Origin: Kitasatospora phosalacinea
Lineage (GTDB): Bacteria > Actinomycetota > Actinomycetes > Streptomycetales > Streptomycetaceae
Assembly: GCF_000716545.1 (NCBI RefSeq)
Contig: NZ_JNWZ01000022.1
Coordinates: 1 to 64,000, forward strand
Direction of reading: 5' to 3'
DNA: 64,000 nt
The translations under genes and the position numbers were made by a program. The number at the start of each line of letters is the position of its first letter. Position 1 is the first letter of the stretch. The notes beneath the pieces are model-generated. The model saw only the letters and a program-made list of their open reading frames with translations, was not told the origin of the DNA and ran no database searches. Below are positions 25,719-34,368 of this stretch, piece after piece.

Positions 25719-27770
25719 TCAGCCGGAGACCGAGGGCGCGCCGGTCTCCAGGTGGCCGGTGAACCGCTGCGACCAGCTCGCGTCGCCGCTGACCGTCACC
25801 GTGAAGTCGTACCAGCCGCCCGTGTACGCCACCGCGTTGAAGTGGTCGCTGGTGCTCGCCCCGGCCGCGACGGTGTACGTCCACGGGCCGTCGGTGCGGT
25901 ACGCGTGGGAGGTGACGGTGAAGGTCACCGCCGAACTGCCGCCGTTGGCCAGCTTGAACCAGAGCGCGAGCTTGCCGGTGTCCGGAGCGGGCGCGTACGT
26001 CGCGGTGACGGCGGCGGTCTTGCCGGCGGCGGTGGCGTCGCCGGTGAAGCGGCGCAGGAAGCGGTTGGGGCCGACCACCGTCAGGTCGTACTCGCCCGCG
26101 CCGTAGCCGGTGCCGCAGTTGAAGAAGTCGCTGGTGGAACCGGCCGGGTCGACGGTGTACTGCCACGGGCCGCCGGAGCGGTGGGCGTTGGCGTACGCGG
26201 CGAAGTGGGTGCTCGCGCTGCCCTGGTTGGCCATCGCGATCCACACCTTCGTCACCCCGCCGGAGCCGAACTCCAGGTGGTCCAGGTTGACCACCGGCTG
26301 GTACGGCAGCGCCCGGGCCGGGCGGGTGCCCGGCTCCTGCACCGGCAGCCGGTTGTCGACCGGCGCCGGGTTGGGCAGCGGGCCGCAGGCGGCCAGGCCG
26401 ATGGTCTGCGAGGTGTCGGGCAGCGCGGGCATCCCGTACACCGGGGCGGCGAAGTCGAACATGCCGGTCAGGTCGCCGGTGACCTTGCGCCGCCAGGCCG
26501 AGATGTTCGGACAGGTCGCGGGCCTGCCGACGGCGGCCGTCCACTTCTCCAGGAAGCGCAGCACCGAGGTGTGGTCGGAGGTCTCCGAGGAGACCCAGCC
26601 GCCGCGGCTCCACGGCGAGATCGCGATCATCGGGACGCGGAAGCCCAGGCCGATGTTGACGCCGTTGTAGAACTCGCCGGCCGTGCCGGCGGGGGCGACC
26701 GGCGGCGGGACGTGGTCGAAGAAGCCGTCGTTCTCGTCGTAGTTGAGGAACAGGATCGTGGAGTCGAACACGGCCGGGTCGGCGTTCAGCGCGTCCATCA
26801 CCTCGTGCACGAAGTGCGCGCCGTCGGCCGGGGTCGCGTACGGGTGCTCGGAGGACGCCTGGTCCGGGACGATCCAGGACACCTGGGGCAGCGTCCCCGC
26901 CAGCACGTCCGCCCTGATCGCGGCGACGATGTCGTCCGGGGTCCGGCCGGTCGCCTTCGGCACCGAGCCCATGCCCTTGACCGCGAGCGCGCTGCCCGCC
27001 GGGGCCCCGGAGAACTCGGTGAAGTACGCGAGCGCGTTGTCGCCGTAGTTGTCGGACGCGTTCTGGTAGACCTTCCAGCTGACCCCGGCCGCCTCCAGCG
27101 CCTCCGCGTACGTCTGCCACTTCAGGCCCGACTCGTCGCCGCCGTCGTACGCCGGGCCGCCCGCCGTGCCCGCCGGGTCGATCTGGCCGGACCAGTGGTA
27201 GGTGCGGTTCGGGCCGGTCGCGGAGAGCACCGAGCAGTGGTAGGCGTCGTTGACCGTCCAGTTGTCGGCCAGCGCGTAGTGGAACGGGATGTCCGCCCGG
27301 GTCAGGTAGCCGAGGGTGCGGACGTTGCCCTTGGCGGCGACCCAGGAGTCCATCTTCCCGTTGTTCCACGCCTTGTGCTGGTCGCTCCAGCCGTGCGCGA
27401 GGTCGCCGTTGCACTGCGCCAGCCGCTCCGGGTCGGCGCCGCCGGCCGGTTTGGTCGCGGAGAACTGCCACGGGTACTGGCGGCCCAGCAGGTTCGGCTG
27501 GTTGAAGACGCTGTAGCCGCCCGGCAGCTGGACGGTCGCGCGGTCCGCGAAGCCGCGCACGCCCTTCAGCATGCCGAAGTAGTGGTCGAAGCTGCGGTTC
27601 TCCTGCATCAGGATCACGATGTGCCGGGCGTCGGCGAGGGTGCCCGTCGCCCCCGCGGCGGCCGCCGCGGCGGGTGACGCCCCCGCCCCCGCCGCGGTGC
27701 CCGCGACCGCCGCACCGGCGGCCGCGCTCGCCGACAACGCCATGAACTTCCTACGACTCAGCTCTGCCAT
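25719..27770 (-). CDS. Tat-secreted phosphocholine-specific phospholipase C
   Basis: 683 aa from ATG 27770 (ATG 27788 and GTG 27815 are in-frame alternatives). The twin-arginine signal SRRKFMALS is followed by an Ala-rich hydrophobic core. The phosphoesterase domain begins with HIVILMQENRSFDHYFG, the hallmark of the acid phosphatase AcpA/PLC-C family, and continues with NYDENDGFFDHVPPP and SPWSRGGWVSSE, which hold the metal and phosphate ligands. Two DUF756 repeats follow (about 490-575 and 585-680), each containing a GPW-x-YTV block. It cleaves phosphatidylcholine or sphingomyelin outside the cell, typically for phosphate acquisition. Confidence 0.93.
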   Translation of the reverse strand: MAELSRRKFMALSASAAAGAAVAGTAAGAGASPAAAAAAGATGTLADARHIVILMQENRSFDHYFGMLKGVRGFADRATVQLPGGYSVFNQPNLLGRQYPWQFSATKPAGGADPERLAQCNGDLAHGWSDQHKAWNNGKMDSWVAAKGNVRTLGYLTRADIPFHYALADNWTVNDAYHCSVLSATGPNRTYHWSGQIDPAGTAGGPAYDGGDESGLKWQTYAEALEAAGVSWKVYQNASDNYGDNALAYFTEFSGAPAGSALAVKGMGSVPKATGRTPDDIVAAIRADVLAGTLPQVSWIVPDQASSEHPYATPADGAHFVHEVMDALNADPAVFDSTILFLNYDENDGFFDHVPPPVAPAGTAGEFYNGVNIGLGFRVPMIAISPWSRGGWVSSETSDHTSVLRFLEKWTAAVGRPATCPNISAWRRKVTGDLTGMFDFAAPVYGMPALPDTSQTIGLAACGPLPNPAPVDNRLPVQEPGTRPARALPYQPVVNLDHLEFGSGGVTKVWIAMANQGSASTHFAAYANAHRSGGPWQYTVDPAGSTSDFFNCGTGYGAGEYDLTVVGPNRFLRRFTGDATAAGKTAAVTATYAPAPDTGKLALWFKLANGGSSAVTFTVTSHAYRTDGPWTYTVAAGASTSDHFNAVAYTGGWYDFTVTVSGDASWSQRFTGHLETGAPSVSG

Positions 27771-27968
27771 CCGACCCGACCGTCCCATCGGCTGCTGGTG
27801 GTGTTGTCCAGACACCTTCGTGTCGAACGCCGAGCATCCTCACGCAGGACGGGCCGTCAGGTCACGGGGTGGGGACGAGGATTGGCGGACTGTTCACCGG
27901 AGGCCGAAACGGCGGCCGGGAGGTGAACTCTCCGGCGGCCGGGCGGGCGCGCCGCCGGGGAACCGCTC

Positions 27969-28604
27969 TCAGTCCTTCACCGTGATCCCCAGGGCGTGGG
28001 CGAACTGCGGTGCGAGGTCGAGCAGCTGGGCCGTCGAGATGACCGCGCCGCGCAGGCCCAGGTGGCCGTCGGGCAGGCCCAGGCTCGCGGCGGTGCGCAG
28101 GTCGGCGCCCTTCAGGGCCGCGCCGCGCAGGCGGACCTCGTCCAGCGTGCTGCCGGGGAAGGAGACGTCGGTGAGCTTGGCGTCGGAGAGGTCGACGTCC
28201 CGCAGCAGGCAGTCCTCGAAGACCACGTCGCGCAGCACCGCGCCGCGCAGGTTGACCGCCTCCAGCTTGCACCGGCGGAAGACGGTGCGGCGGATCGCCG
28301 AGCCGTACGCGGAGATGCCCGCCAGCACGGTGGAGTCGACCTCGCTGTCCTGCCACTCGCTCTCCGCGAGGTCGACGCCGACCATCCGGCCGCCGCTCAT
28401 CCACACCTCGTTGAACCCGGCCCGCCGCAGCCTCGACTCCTCGACCCGCACGCCGGTGAACGCGCACTCCAGGAAGTGCGCGCCGCCGAACTGCCCGGTC
28501 AGCGCGAGGCCGTCGAAGTGGACGGTGTCGTACCGGGCGTCGGGGCGCAGCGGGCCGGTGTGGCGCTGCAGCAGGTGGGCGTGGGGGAGGTCTTCGAGTC
28601 GCAC
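27969..28604 (-). CDS. Pentapeptide-repeat protein
   Basis: 211 aa from GTG 28604, with CGGAG 7 bases upstream (TTG 28610 is an alternative). From about residue 20 the A(D/N)LxX pattern repeats: FDGLALTGQFGGAHFLECAF, LEAVNLRGAVLRDVVFEDCL, LRDVDLSDAKLTDVSFPGS. This predicts a right-handed quadrilateral beta helix. Some family members mimic DNA and protect gyrase (MfpA, Qnr); most have no known role. It follows the LtrA gene with only two bases between stop and start, so the two form an operon. Confidence 0.88.
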   Translation of the reverse strand: MRLEDLPHAHLLQRHTGPLRPDARYDTVHFDGLALTGQFGGAHFLECAFTGVRVEESRLRRAGFNEVWMSGGRMVGVDLAESEWQDSEVDSTVLAGISAYGSAIRRTVFRRCKLEAVNLRGAVLRDVVFEDCLLRDVDLSDAKLTDVSFPGSTLDEVRLRGAALKGADLRTAASLGLPDGHLGLRGAVISTAQLLDLAPQFAHALGITVKD

Positions 28605-28606
28605 GG

Positions 28607-29773
28607 TCAACTCCGTTTCGCGGACAGGGCCAGGCCGGTGGCGACGGCGAGCGCCACGAGGAGACCGGCGATCGGCACACCGGCCTCCCCGGCCAGGGTC
28701 GCAGCCAGCACCGACAGCGCGGTCAGCGGCAGGACCGGCTGGGCGGCGCGGCTCTTGTGGTGGCGCGCGTGCAGGACCCAGACGCTGAACAGGAACAGCG
28801 CGGTGGGAACGGTCACGGCGGCGCTCGCGGCCCGGGCCGAGATGTCCGCGGCGCCGACCGCGCGCTCGACCGCGACCTCCAGCCCGGCGCCGATCGCGGC
28901 GGCCGAGGCGAAGACCAGGTAGTGGCCGTAGCCCCAGGGCAGCGCCTGCCGGTTGCCGCGCAGGTGGCCGTGGCCGTCGTCGGCGAAGTAGATCCACCAG
29001 GCGCCGAAGCAGATCAGCAGCCCGCCGCCGGCGATCGGCAGCAGCTCGGACACCGCCCGGTGCTCGTCCAGGGCGGTCTGGATGGCGACGGTGGCGGCGG
29101 CGACCGTCTCGCCGAGCACGATGATGGTGAACAGGCCGTAGCGCTCCACGATGTGGTGCCGGTGCCAGGGCGTCTGCTCGTCCTTCTCGGCCCAGACCGG
29201 GACCGCGAGTTCGGCCAGCACCCCGACCGGGAACAGCGGGCCCTGCGTGCCGTGCGGGAGGAGCAGCAGCACCACCCAGAACACCTGCACGGCGGTGATC
29301 CCGGCGGCGTACCGCAGCGCGCAGGTGCGGGCCGGGCCGCTCTCGCCGCGGGCGGCGCGCAGCCACTGGGTGACCATGGCCAGGCGCATCAGCACGTACC
29401 CGGCCACCGCGAGCGTCAGGTCCTGGTCCTCGAAGATCCGCGGGACGCCGGCCGCGAGCACCAGCACGCCGGTGATCTGCACCAGGGCGGTCAGCCGGTA
29501 GGGGACGTCGTCGACGTCGTACGCGGAGGCGAACCAGGTGAAGTTCATCCAGGCCCACCACACCGCGAAGAACGCCATGGCGAACCCGGTGAGCGCGTGG
29601 ACGACGCGGCCCTCGGCCAGGGCGTGGGCGAGTTCGCGGCCGGCCTGGGCGATGGCGACCACGAAGCACAGATCGAAGAACAACTCAAGCGGGGTGGAGA
29701 CCCGGTGGGACTCGCCCCGGTCGCGGGCCAGCATCCGGCGGACCGGCCGGTAGGGGTCGGGGGCGGTGTTCAT
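28607..29773 (-). CDS. Low temperature requirement protein A (LtrA) family membrane protein
   Basis: 388 aa from ATG 29773. The family signature STPLELFFDLCFVVAIAQ lies near residue 25, followed by about ten predicted membrane helices; AFFAVWWAWMNFTWFASAYD, WHRHHIVERYGLFTIIVLGE and GAWWIYFADDG are further conserved blocks. The family was named from a Listeria cold-growth locus; the molecular activity remains unknown. It is co-transcribed with the pentapeptide-repeat gene immediately downstream. Confidence 0.88.
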   Translation of the reverse strand: MNTAPDPYRPVRRMLARDRGESHRVSTPLELFFDLCFVVAIAQAGRELAHALAEGRVVHALTGFAMAFFAVWWAWMNFTWFASAYDVDDVPYRLTALVQITGVLVLAAGVPRIFEDQDLTLAVAGYVLMRLAMVTQWLRAARGESGPARTCALRYAAGITAVQVFWVVLLLLPHGTQGPLFPVGVLAELAVPVWAEKDEQTPWHRHHIVERYGLFTIIVLGETVAAATVAIQTALDEHRAVSELLPIAGGGLLICFGAWWIYFADDGHGHLRGNRQALPWGYGHYLVFASAAAIGAGLEVAVERAVGAADISARAASAAVTVPTALFLFSVWVLHARHHKSRAAQPVLPLTALSVLAATLAGEAGVPIAGLLVALAVATGLALSAKRS

Positions 29774-30648
29774 CGCTCTGCCTTCGGGCGGGCCGCGCGG
29801 CAGGGGGCGGACGCGGCAGGGAAGTTGGACACCGGAGATCCTGGCAGCCCGGCGCCGGCGGCGCACGCACCGTACGCGGCACGCCGATTGTACCGATTAC
29901 ACCCGATTTGATGAGATGTCAGGCAGAGTTGACGCCACGGTGCGCGATCCGGGTGACAACTTGGGCGGTTTCGGCGCGTGTTGCGTCGATTGCACCTTCT
30001 GTCCGTTTTCCACCGATAGATTCCTCAGCGGATGGACGGACGACGAGGGCGCTTCGCGGGCGACGCGGAAGGTCAAGGACGAGGGTGGGCACGGGGTCGG
30101 ATCCCGTGGACCGCAGGACCCGAACTCCTCGTGATCACCGCGCCGCCCGACGGCGTCGCCCGGCGTCCGCCCGGCGCCCCGCACCACGGACGGTCCGGCC
30201 GGCGGGACGCCCGTCCCGCCGGACCGGGCCTTCAGGGCCTTCAGGGCCCTCAGGGCGCGCCGGGCGCCGGCCCGACGAGCACCGGCCGGATCATGGACTC
30301 GATGACATCGGAGGCCCGGCCGCCGAAGGCGCGGGCCGCCGCCCCGGACGAGGACCGCCTCGCCCCGGCAGTCGGAGAGCTCGACCCGCTCCCCCGGCGC
30401 GGCGCCCGAACCGTCCGGCGCCTCCTCCCGGCGCCCGGGGGGGCGGCGGGGGCGGCGGGGGCGATCCCGCCCTCGCCCGCGGCGAGGCCGGTGCGGTCTC
30501 CGGCCGGGGGGCTTCGCACGGGCTCGCGCCGGGCCCCGGGGCGGGTGGGGGCCGTGGCATTGGGACTAGCTCCGGTCGCCCGGGCCCGGGGCGCGCGGTG
30601 TGATGACCGTATGCGTACAGTCGTGCACCGAGGGCAGCGGGGGGCGTC
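29774..30648. other. 875-base stretch without a supportable gene
   Basis: Bases 29890-30020 are unusually AT-rich for this genome (a TTGTACCGATTACACC stretch and a TTTGATGAGATG stretch) and look like promoter DNA. The rest is GC-rich with no frame showing normal protein composition; open frames here are Arg/Gly/Pro-rich shadows. A strong hairpin lies at 30191-30226 (inner arms 30201-30209 and 30212-30220, outer arms 30191-30196 and 30221-30226) and is followed by three short TTCAGGG/CTCAGGG repeats (30231-30254). It may contain a small RNA or just long divergent promoters. Confidence 0.4.
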
Positions 30649-31407
30649 GTGAACTGGACCGATGCGGTGATCATGGTCGGCACGCTGGTCGGGGCCGCGG
30701 CGGGGATGCTGCTGGTGCAGAAGTACGCGCCGGTCCCGGCCCGGGAGAACTGCAACGACGTGGCGGGGTTCATCTTCGCCGCGGTGGGGGCGTTCTACGC
30801 GGTGCTGGTGGCGTTCGTGGTGATCGTGGTGTGGGAGAACGCCTCGACCGCGAAGGCGACCACCTTCGAGGAGGCGGACGAGCTGGCGGGGGTGTACTGG
30901 ATGTCCCGGCAGATGCCGCTGCCCGAGGGCGCGCAGCTGGAGGGGCTGACGCTCGGCTACGCGCACGCCGTGGTGGACACCGAGTGGGCGGAGATGGCCG
31001 ACCACCACAGCGACCCGGCGGCGACCGCGCTGATGTACAAGATCCGCGACACCGCGCTCTCCTTCGACCCGCAGGGGGAGCAGCAGTCGGCGATCTACCA
31101 GAACGTGATCCAGCACGTGGACGGCCTGGCCAGCAAGCGGCGGGCCCGGCTGAACCTGATCGCCGACTGCGTGCCGCCGCTGCTGTGGGCGGCGCTGGTC
31201 GCCGGCGCGGTCGTCACCGTCGCCTTCACCTTCCTGTTCGGGCTGTCCAACACCTGGGCGCACCTGGCGATGGTGCTCAGCCTGGCCGGGCTGATCGCGC
31301 TCTCGCTGATCACGATCAAGGAGATGAACTACCCGTTCGACGGGGCGAACGCGGTCAAGCCGACCGCCTTCGAGGTGTTCCTGAGCCGGCTGCCGCCGCC
31401 CCGGTGA
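30649..31407 (+). CDS. DUF4239 (bestrophin-like) membrane protein
   Basis: 252 aa from GTG 30649. Two N-terminal membrane helices (TDAVIMVGTLVGAAAGMLLV; VAGFIFAAVGAFYAVLVAF) and two C-terminal helices (residues about 180-225) bracket a soluble helical middle (residues 70-165). The blocks VWENASTAKATTFEEADEL and NYPFDGAN near the C-terminus are characteristic of DUF4239, a family related by fold to bestrophin channels. Function unknown. The gene ends 73 bases before tRNA-Lys copy 3. Confidence 0.82.
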   Translation: MNWTDAVIMVGTLVGAAAGMLLVQKYAPVPARENCNDVAGFIFAAVGAFYAVLVAFVVIVVWENASTAKATTFEEADELAGVYWMSRQMPLPEGAQLEGLTLGYAHAVVDTEWAEMADHHSDPAATALMYKIRDTALSFDPQGEQQSAIYQNVIQHVDGLASKRRARLNLIADCVPPLLWAALVAGAVVTVAFTFLFGLSNTWAHLAMVLSLAGLIALSLITIKEMNYPFDGANAVKPTAFEVFLSRLPPPR

Positions 31408-31480
31408 GCGACGCCGCGTGTCCGGGCCGTCACGATTTCGGCGGACGGGCCCGGGCGTGTAGTGTTCTCCGGGTCAGCAG

Positions 31481-31554
31481 GCGCCGCTAGCTCAGTTGGT
31501 TAGAGCAGCTGACTCTTAATCAGCGGGTCCGGGGTTCGAGTCCCTGGCGGCGCA
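31481..31554 (+). tRNA. tRNA-Lys (anticodon CTT), copy 3
   Basis: Same 74 bases as copies 1 and 2; anticodon 31515-31517. Promoter: -35 TTTCGG (31436-31441), 18-base spacer, -10 TAGTGT (31460-31465). The upstream stretch GTGTAGTGTTCTCCGGGTCA is shared with copy 4, showing the pair arose by duplication including the promoter. Confidence 0.97.
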
Positions 31555-31562
31555 CAGACGGT

Positions 31563-31590
31563 CGAGAGCCTCCCTCCGGGGAGGCTCTCG
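31563..31590 (+). terminator. Terminator of tRNA-Lys copy 3
   Basis: Perfect 12-bp stem, arms 31563-31574 and 31579-31590, loop TCCG, the same loop as copy 2. Confidence 0.85.
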
Positions 31591-31687
31591 GCGTTTCGGC
31601 GGCGGCCCGGGCGGGCGCTCCGGGGCCCGCCCGGAAACCCGGTTTCACCGCAGGTCGGGGAGCGTGTAGTGTTCTCCGGGTCAGCAC

Positions 31688-31761
31688 GCGCCGCTAGCTC
31701 AGTTGGTTAGAGCAGCTGACTCTTAATCAGCGGGTCCGGGGTTCGAGTCCCTGGCGGCGCA
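31688..31761 (+). tRNA. tRNA-Lys (anticodon CTT), copy 4
   Basis: Same 74 bases as the other copies; anticodon 31722-31724. The base just upstream differs (CACGCGCC in place of CAGGCGCC). Own promoter: -35 TTTCAC (31643-31648), 18-base spacer, -10 TAGTGT (31667-31672). Confidence 0.97.
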
Positions 31762-31770
31762 CAGACAGGT

Positions 31771-31802
31771 CGAAGGCCCCTCGCGAGAGCGAGGGGCCTT
31801 CG
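31771..31802 (+). terminator. Terminator of tRNA-Lys copy 4
   Basis: Perfect 14-bp stem, arms 31771-31784 and 31789-31802, closed by a GAGA (GNRA) tetraloop and followed by TTTT at 31806-31809. Confidence 0.9.
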
Positions 31803-32007
31803 TCGTTTTCCGGCCTTGGCGCCATGTCCCTTGCGCGGCACGCTCGTTGAGAAGTGGGAGGATGCGAAGCTAAGGGGGATTTAAAGATCGTCTTAGGAGA
31901 AATGGGACATAGGACCCTAACATCTGACAAGTCGATCAGTCAGGCTGGCGAGGTTCACGCCGTCGCCCGAGCGAGCAGCCCGTCCGGGGCCTGCGGGAAG
32001 GTCTCCG
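31803..32007 (+). promoter_or_regulatory. Leader and promoter region of the class A PBP gene
   Basis: AT-richer stretch with TTGAGA (31847-31852) as a possible -35 and CTAAGG about 17 bases on, plus a small dyad TAGG-AC-CCTA (31910-31919). The transcript leader would be about 100-150 bases. No assignment of sigma factor is possible by eye. Confidence 0.35.
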
Positions 32008-34299
32008 TTGCCTCGAAAGCCCCGTGAGCGCAGGAAACGGACCGGCTGGCGCCGGCTGATACCCACGTGGCGCATCACCCTGCTGGGGCTGGCCGGGTCG
32101 CTGCTGCTGGGAGTCGGGCTGTTCGCCCTGGGCATCGCCCTGGTGAAGGTGCCGGACGCGCACGCCGCCGCCACCGCCCAGTCCAACACCTGGCTGTACT
32201 CGGACGGCTCGGTGCTGGCCCGCACCGGCCAGACCAACCGGCAGAACGTCCCCCTGGAGAAGGTCTCCCCCGAGGCGCAGCACGCCGCGCTGGCCGCCGA
32301 GGACCGCAACTTCTACTCGGAGGGCGCGGTCAACCTCAAGGGCATGGCCCGGGCCGCGTTCAACACCGCCTCCGGCGGCTCCACCCAGGGCGGCTCGACC
32401 ATCACCCAGCAGTACGTGAAGAACGCGTACCTGAACCAGAAGCAGACCGTCAGCCGCAAGGTGAAGGAAGTCTTCATCGCGATCAAGGTCGACGCGACCC
32501 TGAACAAGGACGAGATCCTCTCCTCCTACCTGAACACCTCCTACTACGGCCGCGGCGCGTACGGCGTCCAGGCCGCCGCGCAGGCGTACTTCGGGGTGGA
32601 CGCGAGCGAGCTGACCGCCGCGCAGGGCGCCTACCTGGCGACGCTGCTGAACGCGCCGAGCGCGTTCGACGTGTCCTCGGCGAGCGAGGCCGGCAAGCAG
32701 AAGGCCGTCGCGCGCTGGAACTACGTGCTGGACGGCATGGTGGCGAAGAAGTGGCTGGGCGCCGAGGAGCGGCGGCAGACCGCGTTCCCGGAGGTGCTGG
32801 CGCCGAAGTCCGCGCCGGGCCTGTCCGGGCAGGCGGGCTACCTGGTGACCGCGGCGACCTCGTACCTGGCCGACCGCGGCATCGTCTCGGACGCGCAGCT
32901 CGCCCAGGGCGGGTACACCATCACGCTGACCGTCGACTCGAAGAAGCAGCAGCAGCTGCAGGACGCGGTGCAGGCCCAGCTGACCGCCAACCTCAAGCCG
33001 GACGGCCGCAAGGCGGACGCGGCGGCGCAGGCCGGCGCGGTGTCGGTGGACCCGAAGAGCGGGCAGGTGCTGGCGCTGTACGGCGGCGCGGACGCCACCA
33101 AGCACTGGATCGACAACGCCACCCGCACCGACTACCAGGCGGGCTCCACCTTCAAGGCGATCGCGCTGGCGGCCGCCCTGGACTCCGGGGCGCGCACCCA
33201 GTCCGGCGAGCGGATCGGCGCCGACACCGTGTACGACGGCACCAACCGGCGACCGGTGCGCGGCGCGAAGGGCACCCCGTACGCACCGCCGAACGAGGGC
33301 GAGCACTCGTACGGGCAGATCACCCTCCAGCAGGCCACCGACTGGTCGGTGAACTCGGTGTTCGCGCAGCTCGCGCAGGACACCGGGCTGGAGAAGGTGC
33401 GCGCCACCGCGGTGGCGCTCGGCCTGCCCGACGACACGCCGGGCCTCAAGGCCGTGCCGTCGATCCCGCTGGGCGCGGCCACCCCGAGCGCGCTGGACCT
33501 GGCCGGGGTGTACGCCACCCTGGACAACGACGGGCAGCAGATCACTCCGTGGCTGGTGAAGGGCCTGGAGCTGGGCGGCGAGCAGGTCGCGCTGCCCGAG
33601 CACAAGGCGACCCGGGCGATCTCCAAGGACGCCGCCCGGGCGACCACCGCGATCCTGCGGGGCGTCGTCGAGGACCAGGGCGGCACCGGCTACCGGGCCG
33701 CCGCGCTGAACCGCCCGGTGGCCGGCAAGACCGGCACCACGGACGACTCCAAGTCGGTCTGGTTCGCCGGGTACACCCCCGAGCTGGTCACCGTGGTCGG
33801 CCTGTTCGGGCAGGAGCCGGGCACCGGCAAGCAGGTCAGCCTGGACGGCGTGGGCGGCACCGGCAGCGCGGCGGGCGGCAGGTACCCGGCCCAGATCTGG
33901 ACGGCGTACATGAAGTCGGCGCTGGCCGGGCAGCCGGTCAGCGACTTCGCCGGGCCGACCAGGGCCCCGGCGGCGAGCACCCCGCCGGCGACGCCGAGCG
34001 CCTCGGACCGGCCCAGCGGGAGCCCGTCCCCGACGGACGGCGTCGGCGTCTCGCCCGCCCCGTCCGCGACGGACGACCGGCCCTCGCGCACCCCCTCCGC
34101 CCGGCCCAGCGGCAGCGCCGGCACGAGCACGGGAACGGGCACCGGCACGGACACCGGCGGCGAGGACGGCCGGTGGCCCTCGCGCACCCCCTCCGCCCGG
34201 CCCAGTGGCGGGGCCGACCGCAGCCCGTCCGGGAGCAGCGCCCCGGACATCGGCGGGGCCGGCGGCCTGCTCGGCAATCAGGACCAACAGGCGGGTTGA
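32008..34299 (+). CDS. Class A (bifunctional) penicillin-binding protein
   Basis: 763 aa from TTG 32008, with GGGAAGG 8 bases upstream. Basic N-terminal tail, one membrane anchor (residues 23-47), GT51 transglycosylase domain with AAEDRNFYSEGAVNLKG (catalytic Glu near residue 98) and GGSTITQQYVKN, then the transpeptidase domain with AGSTFK (Ser near 380), SVN (near 448) and KTGT (near 573). It polymerises and cross-links peptidoglycan on the outer face of the membrane. The last 120 residues are a Ser/Pro/Thr-rich low-complexity tail containing a duplicated PSRTPSARPSG, encoded by an exact 31-bp direct repeat. Confidence 0.95.
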   Translation: MPRKPRERRKRTGWRRLIPTWRITLLGLAGSLLLGVGLFALGIALVKVPDAHAAATAQSNTWLYSDGSVLARTGQTNRQNVPLEKVSPEAQHAALAAEDRNFYSEGAVNLKGMARAAFNTASGGSTQGGSTITQQYVKNAYLNQKQTVSRKVKEVFIAIKVDATLNKDEILSSYLNTSYYGRGAYGVQAAAQAYFGVDASELTAAQGAYLATLLNAPSAFDVSSASEAGKQKAVARWNYVLDGMVAKKWLGAEERRQTAFPEVLAPKSAPGLSGQAGYLVTAATSYLADRGIVSDAQLAQGGYTITLTVDSKKQQQLQDAVQAQLTANLKPDGRKADAAAQAGAVSVDPKSGQVLALYGGADATKHWIDNATRTDYQAGSTFKAIALAAALDSGARTQSGERIGADTVYDGTNRRPVRGAKGTPYAPPNEGEHSYGQITLQQATDWSVNSVFAQLAQDTGLEKVRATAVALGLPDDTPGLKAVPSIPLGAATPSALDLAGVYATLDNDGQQITPWLVKGLELGGEQVALPEHKATRAISKDAARATTAILRGVVEDQGGTGYRAAALNRPVAGKTGTTDDSKSVWFAGYTPELVTVVGLFGQEPGTGKQVSLDGVGGTGSAAGGRYPAQIWTAYMKSALAGQPVSDFAGPTRAPAASTPPATPSASDRPSGSPSPTDGVGVSPAPSATDDRPSRTPSARPSGSAGTSTGTGTGTDTGGEDGRWPSRTPSARPSGGADRSPSGSSAPDIGGAGGLLGNQDQQAG
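34079..34205 (+). repeat. 31-bp exact direct repeat inside the PBP tail
   Basis: Copies at 34079-34109 and 34175-34205 are identical over 31 bases and lie 96 bases (32 codons) apart in the same frame, so the number of tail repeats can change without a frameshift. Confidence 0.85.
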
Positions 34300-34305
34300 C
34301 ACCTT

Positions 34306-34368
34306 ACGGCGGAGGGGTCCGAGCTGGCACAATGCGGCGATGCGCAGCAGCTCGGACCCCTCCGCCGT
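34306..34368. promoter_or_regulatory. Perfect 21-bp inverted repeat around the EamA start codon
   Basis: Left arm 34306-34326 and right arm 34348-34368 are fully complementary; the 21-base loop (34327-34347) contains the ATG at 34340. It starts seven bases after the PBP stop codon. It may act as PBP terminator, as an RNA switch for the EamA gene, or as a DNA operator. Confidence 0.7.

Noticed and set aside
30032..30652. 206-codon open frame in the long gap before the DUF4239 gene
   Set aside because: Composition is almost only Arg, Gly, Pro and Ala, with no conserved pattern and no ribosome site; typical of non-coding high-GC DNA.
9807..31761. tRNA-Lys genes as attachment sites of an integrated element between the copies
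   Set aside because: No integrase, excisionase or plasmid/phage gene lies between them, and repeated flanks cover only the promoter and tRNA.
34296..34301. TTGACA as -35 of a promoter for the EamA gene
   Set aside because: There is no acceptable -10 at 16-19 bases; the hexamer overlaps the PBP stop codon by chance.
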